DNA from: Gammaproteobacteria bacterium
GTDB lineage: Bacteria > Pseudomonadota > Gammaproteobacteria > HTCC5015
Assembly (NCBI GenBank): GCA_016928055.1
Contig: JAFGLM010000011.1
Span: 1-56,231, forward strand
Reading direction: 5' to 3'
DNA: 56,231 bases
Shown: in pieces, positions 1-7,649 of the stretch
Layout of the letters: each line of letters starts with the position of its first letter
How positions within the stretch are numbered: the first letter of the stretch is position 1
Translations under genes and position numbers: made by a program
The notes under the pieces: generated by a model
The model's database searches: none
The model's input: the letters and a program-made list of their open reading frames with translations, nothing else
What the model was told of the DNA's origin: nothing

Positions 1-62
1 CCGAAAGGGGATAAACCCTTGCCGGTTTTTGTCTATCAAGACCGGTGCATTTTACGCCAAGG
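1..62. repeat. 62-bp direct repeat, copy 1 (cut by window start)
   Basis: Identical base for base to 319-380. It contains a short hairpin (CCGGT at 22-26 with ACCGG at 41-45). It ends inside the loop of a second hairpin, TACGCC (53-58) with GGCGTA (65-70), whose right arm follows the repeat in this copy only. The repeat may extend left of the window. Confidence 0.95.
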
Positions 63-520
63 ATGGCGTATATGCAGAAAACGCAGGAGCAGTTTTCTGC
101 CAACCGCTCTCGGCAATTGCTCCAGGCATTGCTCTACTTCCTGCATCCATGCAGTCGTGCCATCCCTCCATTCAACTTGTTGTATCCAGTGTCACCGGCG
201 CGCTGATTGCGCGCAAGGGACAGGGATTATGAAATACATCCCTGTATTTCACCCTTCGGGCCAGCTTCGCGCGCAGTGCTACGCTGTTCAAATTTGCTCC
301 CGGCAAATTTGTCGAACACCGAAAGGGGATAAACCCTTGCCGGTTTTTGTCTATCAAGACCGGTGCATTTTACGCCAAGGTCCGAATTTGCTCCTGCAAT
401 TCGGACATGCCCGACATCCCTGTCGTACAGAAACGTGTATGCAGACCCTCCATAACCGGTTCAGCGAGCTCTTGCTGAGAGCGGCGAATATTACCGGAAA
501 TGGCCTCAGTATTTCCAGTG
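53..520. repeat. Array of stem-loops with variable arms and TCC-type loops
   Basis: No convincing gene lies here. Perfect or near-perfect inverted repeats follow one another: 53-58/65-70; 74-82/92-100 (loop GCAGGAGCA); 113-117/128-132 (loop contains GCTCC); 141-145/150-154 (loop TCCA); 198-203/209-214 (loop TGATT); 231-238/243-250 (loop TCCC); 289-297/303-311 (loop TCCCG); 381-388/398-405 (loop TGCTCCTGC); 412-416/421-425 (loop TCCC); 496-501/511-516. The arms are unrelated to one another, while the loops recur. The loop at 83-91 is the exact reverse complement of the loop at 389-397. I do not know a name for this family. Confidence 0.8.
319..380. repeat. 62-bp direct repeat, copy 2
   Basis: Exact copy of 1-62, offset by 318 bp. 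Here the sequence after the repeat is not the GGCGTA arm but a different hairpin (TCCGAATT at 381-388). The junction between shared and unshared sequence therefore falls in a hairpin loop, as if modules had been exchanged there. Confidence 0.95.
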
Positions 521-615
521 CTTAGGTGGCTTATGTACGGATTAAGTCGTCAGCCCCGGTTTAGTGGAAATTACTTAAAGCAACAACTGGTGGCCGGGAT
601 TGATTTAGGCGAGCA

Positions 616-643
616 GTATGAATAATATTCAAAAAGTATTATT
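616..643. promoter_or_regulatory. Candidate NikR operator upstream of nikR
   Basis: GTATGA at 616-621 equals one half of the enterobacterial NikR operator (GTATGA-N16-TCATAC). The matching second half is not present at the expected distance. An overlapping inverted repeat, AATAATA (621-627) with TATTATT (637-643), lies 12 bp before the nikR start. Autoregulation is inferred from position only. Confidence 0.35.
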
Positions 644-655
644 TAGGACGTCGCG

Positions 656-1072
656 ATGGCTACTGTTGAAAGAATTACTGCGTCGATAGAAAAAGACCTG
701 CTGCAGCGATTTGAGAGTTATATTGCGCAACAGGGCTATCCGACTCGTTCTGAAGCAATCAAAAGCCTGATACGCAAGGCGCTGGTTGAGCAGGAATGGC
801 AGAAGGGCAAGGATGTCGCAGGTGCGATATCGCTAACTTACGATCATCATAAAAGCGGTTTGTTGCAAAAGCTGACTGATACGCAACATCAGTTTGAAAA
901 GATCATTGTTTGTTCGCAGCATGTGCACCTGGATCATCATAATTGCATGGAAGTGGTAATGGTAAGGGGGAAGGTTACGGAAATTCGCAAGCTGTTGGAG
1001 CTGTTAAATGCGATTAAAGGAATCAAGCACAGCACGATTATGATCGGTACCGTAGGTAAAGATGTGCCTTGA
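656..1072 (+). CDS. nikR: Nickel-responsive transcriptional regulator NikR
   Basis: A 138-residue ribbon-helix-helix repressor that binds DNA when loaded with Ni(II) and turns down nickel uptake. The N-terminal 45 residues form the ribbon-helix-helix arm (ERITASIEKDLLQRFE), followed by the ACT-like metal-binding domain. The high-affinity nickel ligands known from E. coli NikR (His76, His87, His89, Cys95) align with His78, His89, His91 and Cys97 in the segment HVHLDHHNC. The length is normal for the family. It stands first in a block that encodes a nickel-type ECF importer, which supports nickel rather than another metal. Half-operators occur both before this gene and before the next one, so self-control and control of the importer are both plausible. 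Confidence 0.95.
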   Translation: MATVERITASIEKDLLQRFESYIAQQGYPTRSEAIKSLIRKALVEQEWQKGKDVAGAISLTYDHHKSGLLQKLTDTQHQFEKIIVCSQHVHLDHHNCMEVVMVRGKVTEIRKLLELLNAIKGIKHSTIMIGTVGKDVP

Positions 1073-1117
1073 TCACTGAGTAATATTTTTTTGTTCCACC
1101 GGTGTTACTAATATTAA

Positions 1118-1132
1118 ATAAGTCATACTTAT
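1118..1132. promoter_or_regulatory. Palindrome with NikR-type half-site before the nickel uptake genes
   Basis: A perfect inverted repeat, ATAAGT-CAT-ACTTAT, contains TCATAC (1123-1128), the right half of the enterobacterial NikR operator. It lies 33 bp before the start of the gene at 1165, in AT-rich DNA where the promoter should be. Function is inferred. Confidence 0.4.
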
Positions 1133-1164
1133 AAAATTAAATTGAATCTGTGGGGAAAAGTTAA

Positions 1165-1992
1165 ATGAAAAAATGGTTTGTATCAGCGGTAACATTTTAT
1201 TGCGCGAATTTAAGCGGTATCGTCTGCGCTGCAGATATTGAACATGGCAAAGTTAACACCGGTGATCCCTCTACGGTTGATCCCGGTCATTATGAAATAG
1301 AATTTGAATACGATTATTTCAAGGCAAACCGGGCATTTGATGAAAATGGAAATTCAGTTGATCGCGGCAGCTTTCACGAGCGTGATATGGCGTTGGTGTT
1401 GACCGTCGGCCTGGTGGAAAACTGGGATATCTACTTTGGTTTGCCGGTAGTCCGGATTGAGGATGAAGATTCAGATCCCAATCGTGGTAGCGGCGTTGCA
1501 GATGCAGAATTTGGCGGGCGTTTTCGTTTTATCAATAATGAAACCAGTCATCTGGAAATTGCCTACACAGCAGGATTTATTGCGCCGATTGGTAGTGATG
1601 ATTCAGAAGATGAGATTGGCACCAGCCAACAATACTGGAGTCTGGAGCAAGCCTTAATACTTTCTAAGGATTGGGAGCGGTGGACAATGAATGCCGAGCT
1701 CGGCTATTCGTTGCCGTTTGGCAAGCATCGCGACGCCGCCGATGGCAGCGTCAGTTTAAACACTGCGATTGGTTATCAAATCACCCCTACGATTCAACCT
1801 GAACTTGAATTGAACTATGGTAGAGATTTTACAGCCAACGAAACCGATGCGAAGGTGTTATCCGTTACCGCCGGTCTGGTTATGCCTGTCAATGATATGT
1901 TATTAGTGAAGGCGGGTGTGGTAAAAGACGTATCGGGTACCTATGCCGATAAAACGACGCTTTATCTACTTAATATCAAATTAGTTTTTTAA
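1165..1992 (+). CDS. Outer-membrane beta-barrel protein of the nickel uptake locus
   Basis: A 275-residue exported protein. A signal peptide of about 22 residues ends in VCA before ADIEHG. The rest consists of alternating amphipathic strands (for example HYEIEFEYDYF, WDIYFGLPVVRI, WTMNAELGYSL, TLYLLNIKLVF) and ends in phenylalanine, as outer-membrane barrels do. It resembles the MetA/phenol-degradation type of small barrel (PF13557-like), although I cannot confirm the family by eye. It sits 12 bp before nikMN and behind a possible NikR site, so a role in passing nickel or a nickel complex through the outer membrane is likely by context. A general porin-like role cannot be excluded. Confidence 0.7.
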   Translation: MKKWFVSAVTFYCANLSGIVCAADIEHGKVNTGDPSTVDPGHYEIEFEYDYFKANRAFDENGNSVDRGSFHERDMALVLTVGLVENWDIYFGLPVVRIEDEDSDPNRGSGVADAEFGGRFRFINNETSHLEIAYTAGFIAPIGSDDSEDEIGTSQQYWSLEQALILSKDWERWTMNAELGYSLPFGKHRDAADGSVSLNTAIGYQITPTIQPELELNYGRDFTANETDAKVLSVTAGLVMPVNDMLLVKAGVVKDVSGTYADKTTLYLLNIKLVF

Positions 1993-2003
1993 GGATTAAT
2001 GTC

Positions 2004-2999
2004 ATGCACATACCTGACGGATTTATTTCCGGCTCGATTAATACGGCGTCGGCTGTTATTGCGGTGTCTGCAATCAGTTATGCCTTGTGGAAGCTGAAAA
2101 AGGAAACTTATGATCAACCGCATAAAGTGCCGTTGCTTGCCACGACGGCAGCGTTCGTGTTTGCGGCGCAAATGCTTAATTTTCCAATCGGTGGTGGGAC
2201 CAGTGGACATTTTCTCGGTGCAGTCACTGCTGCCGCACTGATGGGGCCATGGGCGGCGCTCATCATTATGACTTTGGTTTTAATAATTCAGGCACTGTTC
2301 TTTGCTGATGGAGGTATCACGGCGTTAGGGACCAACATCCTTAATATGGGGATTGTCGGCGGACTCGGCGGCTGCATGCTGATGCGAGGTATCCGTGCAG
2401 TTTTACCGGTTGGCAAGCTTGGTTATCTTACCTCGGTGGCACTGGCAAGCTGGGCCAGCGTCATACTGGCATCGGCATTGTGTGCGGTTGAACTCGCCGC
2501 TTCGCAAACGAGCCCGTTGCAGATCGCTTTGCCGGCTATGGTGGCCACTCACGCTGTAATTGGTATAGGCGAAGCATTAATTGCCTGTGCTGTTGTAACC
2601 GCGGTGATCGCAGCGCATTCGGTCATTCTTTATGATTGTCCTGTAACGGTTTCAACCCATCATTCGCATAGTCACGATTTAAAGCGAACCGGCATTGTGA
2701 TCGGTGCCGGTATGGTTCTGGCTTTGACACTGGCGGTATTAATCAGTCCCTTTGCTTCATCCTATCCAGATGGTCTGGAAAAAGTGGCTGAAGACAAGGG
2801 GTTTATCGAGCAAGCGGCCAGTGAAGAACAAGTGTCCTGGCAACATTCCCTATTTCCGGATTACGCAGTTGGAGCCGTTGAACATGAGGGCATATCAACC
2901 GGTCTGGCAGGATTTGTCGGTACCGGTCTGGTATTCGTTGCGGGCTTTATTTTAATTAAGCTTGTGCAGAGACGCAGTAGCGTGAGATCGGAAGCTTAG
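2004..2999 (+). CDS. nikMN: Nickel ECF transporter, fused S component and small subunit (NikMN)
   Basis: A 331-residue inner-membrane protein. It begins with MHIPDG, the N-terminal metal-binding signature of CbiM/NikM, whose free N-terminus and His2 coordinate Ni or Co. His69 in GTSGHFLGA is the other conserved metal-site histidine. Several membrane helices follow. A His-rich linker at residues 219-224 (HHSHSH) leads to a C-terminal helix, a PDGLE motif at 255-259 and a last helix near 303-320. That C-terminal layout is the CbiN/NikN-like domain, so the two subunits are fused. NikR upstream favours nickel over cobalt. The gene is followed 5 bp later by nikQ. Confidence 0.9.
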   Translation: MHIPDGFISGSINTASAVIAVSAISYALWKLKKETYDQPHKVPLLATTAAFVFAAQMLNFPIGGGTSGHFLGAVTAAALMGPWAALIIMTLVLIIQALFFADGGITALGTNILNMGIVGGLGGCMLMRGIRAVLPVGKLGYLTSVALASWASVILASALCAVELAASQTSPLQIALPAMVATHAVIGIGEALIACAVVTAVIAAHSVILYDCPVTVSTHHSHSHDLKRTGIVIGAGMVLALTLAVLISPFASSYPDGLEKVAEDKGFIEQAASEEQVSWQHSLFPDYAVGAVEHEGISTGLAGFVGTGLVFVAGFILIKLVQRRSSVRSEA

Positions 3000-3004
3000 T
3001 AAGA

Positions 3005-3775
3005 GTGCGCTCACAGCGTAAAATCAGGCATGAGTACAGCGTTAGCGCATTAGCCGACCTGTCACTGGATGTTCGCAGCAGAATATTGATCACGTTGTTA
3101 TTTATTATATCGATCGTAACGACCGCGCCTTATCAATTGTTGATGTTCCTGATCTACGCCGGATTGATCAGTTGGGGGGCGGCGCTTGCGCGAATATCGC
3201 TTGTAACAGTATTTGGCAGAGCGTTGATCGTTCTGCCTTTTTCATTGGTGGTTGCTTTAGGTGTGCCGTTTTTCACCGGTGGTGAAACCGTCGTTTTCTT
3301 TGGTCTGGAGTTATCGATAGCGGGACTTTGGACCTTGGCAGGGGTGGTTATGAAATCTTTTCTGAGTGCTTCGACTCTGGTACTGCTTATCACTGTAACT
3401 CCGATTAACCTACTTATGCAGGGATTGCGTGGACTGGGTGTACCCGTTTTACTGATTGATTTGTTGAATCTGACCTATCGATATCTTTTTGTTATGCTCG
3501 AAGAGGCAATGACTTTAAGACAAGCGGCCATTGCGCGCGGATATCGGCCCAAATGGTTGCCACAGGCTGTTATTGTCGGGCGCCTGGCCGGGACACTATT
3601 TTTACGCAGTTTTTATCGAGCAGAAAACATCTACGCGGCTATGCGGCTTAGAGGCTATAAGCAGGTCATGCCGTCTGATGCGCTACCAAAATATGAATGG
3701 ACCAGCATTATGATGGTAGTGTTATTTGTTTTTATGTTGATCTCCATAAGATTGTATTTAGGATGTCTGAAATGA
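3005..3775 (+). CDS. nikQ: Nickel ECF transporter T component (NikQ/CbiQ family)
   Basis: A 256-residue membrane protein that starts with GTG, 5 bp after the nikMN stop. It has five or six hydrophobic helices and two cytoplasmic motifs typical of the energy-coupling T component: the AIARGYRP segment near residue 180 and AMRLRGY near residue 213. These A-R-G motifs contact the ATPase. It couples ATP hydrolysis by NikO to metal transport by NikMN. The C-terminal coding end overlaps the start of nikO, so translation is probably coupled. CbiQ of a cobalt system is the alternative name; the NikR context decides for nickel. Confidence 0.88.
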   Translation: MRSQRKIRHEYSVSALADLSLDVRSRILITLLFIISIVTTAPYQLLMFLIYAGLISWGAALARISLVTVFGRALIVLPFSLVVALGVPFFTGGETVVFFGLELSIAGLWTLAGVVMKSFLSASTLVLLITVTPINLLMQGLRGLGVPVLLIDLLNLTYRYLFVMLEEAMTLRQAAIARGYRPKWLPQAVIVGRLAGTLFLRSFYRAENIYAAMRLRGYKQVMPSDALPKYEWTSIMMVVLFVFMLISIRLYLGCLK

Positions 3776-4503
3776 CCAGTGTTGATGTTAAAGATCTTCG
3801 TTATCAATACCACGATGGGCTGGAGGCGCTTAGGGGAATCAACCTGTCTATCGAAAAAGATGAGAGGGTTTGTATCGCCGGACCAAATGGTGCCGGTAAG
3901 AGTACCTTGTTACATTGTCTGGCAGGTCTGCTCAAAGGCAACGGGCAGGTATCTGTCGCCAATGCAGAATTGAAGAATCTGGATTCATCAATATTCGGAC
4001 TTGTGTTTCAGAATCCGGATGATCAGCTGTTTTGCCCGACCCTGGGTGACGATATTGCATTTGGACCGCGCAACCAAAAGCTAGCGAAAGATGTCGTCGC
4101 CGAACGAGTTAGAGAATCTCTGGCTTTAGTGGGCCTTGAGGGATTTGAGTATCGCCATCCGCATCATCTGTCCATCGGCGAAAAAAAGCGCGCAGCTATC
4201 GCTGCCGTCATGGCTTGTAAGCCAAAAATCCTTGCACTCGATGAGCCATGGGCTAATCTGGACGCACGGGCTTCCCGATCGGTCACGGATATTTTGAAGA
4301 ACTTTGACGGAACCGTCATCGTCATCAGTCAGGACCTGTACTATGCTGCTGCAGTATGTAAAAGGATGGTTGTTATGGACGGTGGGATGGTTATTGCAGA
4401 TGGTGATATGAAGAAATTATTAGCTCAGGAGAAGGTGCTTGAATACTTTGTAGCAGTAGATGATGACGGCTGTCCGCTCTGTCATTCTCGAACCAGAATA
4501 TAG
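3772..4503 (+). CDS. nikO: Nickel ECF transporter ATPase (NikO/CbiO family)
   Basis: A 243-residue ABC ATPase with Walker A GPNGAGKST, Q-loop region QNPDDQLF, Walker B ILALDEPW and a switch region VIVISQD. The signature reads LSIGEKKR instead of LSGGQ; related LSxGEKKR forms are usual in this branch. I chose ATG 3772, which has AGGA 8 bp upstream and overlaps the nikQ stop by 4 bp (ATGA). ATG 3763 is possible but lies directly on the AGGA. It powers the NikMN-NikQ importer at the inner face of the cytoplasmic membrane. It ends the nickel group; the TonB receptor starts 63 bp later. Confidence 0.9.
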   Translation: MTSVDVKDLRYQYHDGLEALRGINLSIEKDERVCIAGPNGAGKSTLLHCLAGLLKGNGQVSVANAELKNLDSSIFGLVFQNPDDQLFCPTLGDDIAFGPRNQKLAKDVVAERVRESLALVGLEGFEYRHPHHLSIGEKKRAAIAAVMACKPKILALDEPWANLDARASRSVTDILKNFDGTVIVISQDLYYAAAVCKRMVVMDGGMVIADGDMKKLLAQEKVLEYFVAVDDDGCPLCHSRTRI

Positions 4504-4566
4504 TCGTTTATCAAGCTTGTTAAGTTTTCGTCGGGATACTATGCTGCCCGATACTGGAGGCTTACA

Positions 4567-6600
4567 ATGAACAAGAAGATGACAATCAGAATAAGCTCAA
4601 GAAATCGTATGGCTGCTATCAGCATCGTGTTGTTTGGTATGTTGGGCGGGCAAGCACCAAGGGCCGATGAGTTACAGGTCGGTTTGCTGACAGAATCAGA
4701 GTTTCTGGGTGAAGTACCAACTATAGTATCGGCGTCGCGCATGCCTCAACTTCAATCAGAGGCTCCTGCCGCTGTGACGATTATCGATGCTGATATGATT
4801 GAGGCGTCTGGCGCGAGAAATATTTCTGATTTATTAATGCTTGTGCCTGGATTCCAGGTGGGAAATTTTAATAGTAGTAAACCGGTTGCAACCTACCATG
4901 GCCTGGCTGATGAATACCCACGCAACATGCAAGTATTGATAGATGGCCGCTCGGTCTATAGTCCAATGTTTCGGGGCGCGTTTTGGTCTGATTTGACGGT
5001 TGCCCTGGAAAATATCGAACGCATCGAAGTGATCCGTGGCCCTAATACCGTGACTTATGGCAGTAATGCTTTTTTTGGGGTGATTAATATTATAACGCGC
5101 CATGCTTCGCAGCAAATAGGCACATATTTAAAAGGCGCTGTTGGCGACAATGGAATACGCGATATGTTGTTACGACACGGTTGGCGCAGCGGTGAACACA
5201 ATTTTCGTATTACCGGTTCATGGCAGGAAAGCGAAGGATTTGAATCGCGTACTGATGACGTACAGGCCGGCGTTATTGATGTCAATGCTGATTTTCGTTT
5301 GAGCACTAACGATGTGCTTGAGGTTAATGCCGGTATAAATAAAAATGAATATACGGAAGATTTTATAGGCACCGGGGTTCCTGTTTCACCTCATACGCGA
5401 GAAGTGACAAGTTCTTATCAGCAGCTTCGCTGGCGCAGGAGCATCAGCCAGACTGATGAATTATCTATTCAGTTATTCCATCAATATCGTGACCAAAAAC
5501 TTGAAGTCGTTACCGATCCCATTGATTTAAGTTTGTTCGGATTGGGTGTGGTTACTGTTCCAATAGATCTTAATGCTTCTGAAGATCGATATGATCTGGA
5601 ACTTCAACATATATTGAGACCTGCAGCTCCGGTTCAACTGGTCTGGGGTGTTGGGATGCGTCTTGATCAGATGGAATCACAAAGTTTTTTCGCTGATAAT
5701 GAAATACGGGAGAATCGTGTTAATCGTCTGTTTAGCAGTGTTGAGTGGCGAGCTACAGAGAAAATGATTGTTAATGGTGGTGCGATTATTGAGGATAGCG
5801 ATATCGCCGGAACGGATATTTCCCCGCGGCTGGCCTTGAATTATCATCTAACTTCATCCGATACAATCCGAACAAGTATTTCCAGGGCAACGCGTATGCC
5901 GGCTCTGGTTGAAGATGAGGGGAATCAGCAATTCACTTATGCAGGACTATTATTTGATCAGGGAATTTTAGGCGGTGGTGGTTTGGTTACGGAAAAAATT
6001 ACAACCGGTGAGGTGGCTTACTTAGGGAGAGCGCTCGGCAACAAGATCAGTTGGGGGGTACGGGTTTATCGAGATGTTATCAGTGATCGTATCACGGAAA
6101 TCATTATACCGGCCTTGGAGCTTTTTCCGGAAAGAGAAGCATTTAGTTTTGTCAATGCCGGTGAAATTGAGGTGAACGGTCAGGAATTGGAGTTCGACTA
6201 TCAGGCGACAGAAGACCTGCGTGTTGTATTGAATTATGCGCATATGGATGCAAAGAGCAGGGATTATGGTTCGATTATTAATTTATCCCGGCGTGCCCGG
6301 ACATTAATCAAGTCTGTTCCAAATTATAGTTATAGTACCTTGATCATGTACCGGTTTGTTGAGGCGTGGCAGGCGAGTTTATTGGTGAGCGGCGTTGATG
6401 ATATGGAATGGCTTGGCGACGGTGATTATGTCAAAGGGCATACCCGGATTGATGTAAATCTGGCACGAGAGTTTCAATTTGGCGGCACATCCGCTCGATT
6501 GTCTGCTACAGTTCAGAGGCTGGGCAGTGAGTACCTTGATTTCAGAATTCAGAATGTTTCTGATAGAAGATATTTTGTCAGTTTCGGTGTGTTGTTTTAG
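4567..6600 (+). CDS. TonB-dependent outer-membrane receptor
   Basis: A 677-residue protein with a signal peptide (cleavage likely after Ala33, PRA-DE). A possible TonB box (PTIVSASRM) lies near residues 51-59. A plug domain follows with the typical VTIIDADMIEASG, LLMLVPGF, RNMQVLIDGRSVY and IERIEVIRGPN patterns, then a long series of beta strands ending in phenylalanine. The ligand cannot be read from the sequence. It lies between nickel transport genes and a sensory cassette, with 63 bp before it and 74 bp after it. It could take up a nickel complex, or deliver the signal ligand detected by the binding protein and kinase downstream. The length is typical of BtuB-size receptors. Confidence 0.9.
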   Translation: MNKKMTIRISSRNRMAAISIVLFGMLGGQAPRADELQVGLLTESEFLGEVPTIVSASRMPQLQSEAPAAVTIIDADMIEASGARNISDLLMLVPGFQVGNFNSSKPVATYHGLADEYPRNMQVLIDGRSVYSPMFRGAFWSDLTVALENIERIEVIRGPNTVTYGSNAFFGVINIITRHASQQIGTYLKGAVGDNGIRDMLLRHGWRSGEHNFRITGSWQESEGFESRTDDVQAGVIDVNADFRLSTNDVLEVNAGINKNEYTEDFIGTGVPVSPHTREVTSSYQQLRWRRSISQTDELSIQLFHQYRDQKLEVVTDPIDLSLFGLGVVTVPIDLNASEDRYDLELQHILRPAAPVQLVWGVGMRLDQMESQSFFADNEIRENRVNRLFSSVEWRATEKMIVNGGAIIEDSDIAGTDISPRLALNYHLTSSDTIRTSISRATRMPALVEDEGNQQFTYAGLLFDQGILGGGGLVTEKITTGEVAYLGRALGNKISWGVRVYRDVISDRITEIIIPALELFPEREAFSFVNAGEIEVNGQELEFDYQATEDLRVVLNYAHMDAKSRDYGSIINLSRRARTLIKSVPNYSYSTLIMYRFVEAWQASLLVSGVDDMEWLGDGDYVKGHTRIDVNLAREFQFGGTSARLSATVQRLGSEYLDFRIQNVSDRRYFVSFGVLF

Positions 6601-6674
6601 AATTGTATGGAAATCCGGTTTCAGTCGGTTCAATAGTAGAATACCAACGGCGTTAAATCAGGGCAGAAAACAGG

Positions 6675-7649
6675 GTGAATCGTATATTGGTGACAGCTGG
6701 TCTGGCTGTAATTATGAGCCTTGCTCTTTTTACAGCTGATTCGCATGCGGATAATTCGTTTAAAGTACGTGTTATCGCGGATGAGAAAAATGAGGGCCAC
6801 GAGCAGCTATTGTCGACTTTACGTAACCGACTTATTTCGGATAATCAATTTGAAAATACTGTCTCGCTTGAGATTGTCTCTGTAAATGATTTAGGTAAAT
6901 ATGGAGAAGATAACAAGCCTGATTTGGTGATAGCGGTTGGCACGTTGGCAACACTCGCCGCAGCCAGGGAGAAAAAAGATGCACCGATTATCAGTGTACT
7001 GATACCACATGTTAGTTATAACTCAATCGTAAAAGACTATTTCTCCGCTAAAGAGTCTCAAGGCGGACAGGAAATTTCTGCAATTTATCTTGATCAACCC
7101 TTTAGTAGACGTTTTGCACTGGTTAACGAACTTTTACCGCAGGCCAGGGCAGTCGGAATTATTCTTGGCCCGGGCACGATACAATATCGGCAAGAATTGT
7201 TAAAGACTGCAAAAGCATACAACCTGGAATTACACGTCGGCGAGGTTCAGGATGAATCACAATTGGTACCTACCTTAGAAAGCGTTTTAAAACGCAGTCA
7301 GGTATTATTTGCCATACTTGATCCACTGGTATTCAACCGTGCCAATGCTCAAACGGTTTTGCTGGCAACTTACCGGCATAGAATTCCAATCATTGGTATC
7401 TCATCAGCCTATATTGATGCAGGTGCCTTAGCCGCGGTTTACAGTACGCCTGAACAGATTGGGCAACAACTTGCAGAAATGCTATTTCGATTAGCGTCCA
7501 AACCCGGTCAAAAAATACCACCACCACAGTATCCAGAGTATTTCTCCGCAAAGGTGAATAAGCATTTTGCGCGTACGCTGGGTATCAAGCCGATTGAAGA
7601 AAGAGAATTGATCAGGCGGCTGTCTGAGCAAACCGGATCAGAGCCATGA
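6675..7649 (+). CDS. Periplasmic substrate-binding protein of the ABC_sub_bind (PF04392-like) type
   Basis: A 324-residue protein with a signal peptide of about 25 residues (SHA-DN). It has two Rossmann-like lobes: PDLVIAVGTLATLAA near residue 80, RAVGIILGPGT near 160, VLFAILDPLVFN near 215 and IPIIGISSAYIDAGALAAVYS near 240. This matches the PF04392 family of binding proteins. No permease or ATPase gene accompanies it. Instead it overlaps the next gene, a membrane histidine kinase, by 4 bp. I infer that it presents a ligand to the kinase rather than feeding a transporter. The start is GTG 6675, preceded by AGG. Confidence 0.8.
   Translation: MNRILVTAGLAVIMSLALFTADSHADNSFKVRVIADEKNEGHEQLLSTLRNRLISDNQFENTVSLEIVSVNDLGKYGEDNKPDLVIAVGTLATLAAAREKKDAPIISVLIPHVSYNSIVKDYFSAKESQGGQEISAIYLDQPFSRRFALVNELLPQARAVGIILGPGTIQYRQELLKTAKAYNLELHVGEVQDESQLVPTLESVLKRSQVLFAILDPLVFNRANAQTVLLATYRHRIPIIGISSAYIDAGALAAVYSTPEQIGQQLAEMLFRLASKPGQKIPPPQYPEYFSAKVNKHFARTLGIKPIEERELIRRLSEQTGSEP

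Noticed and set aside
1..520. CRISPR array
   Set aside because: There are only two copies of a long repeat, 318 bp apart, without regular spacers or nearby cas genes.
19..525. Open frame of 168 codons across the first 500 bp
   Set aside because: It runs through the direct repeat and the hairpins, has an unnatural composition (many Cys, Arg and His) and no ribosome-binding site. It is a by-product of the repeats.
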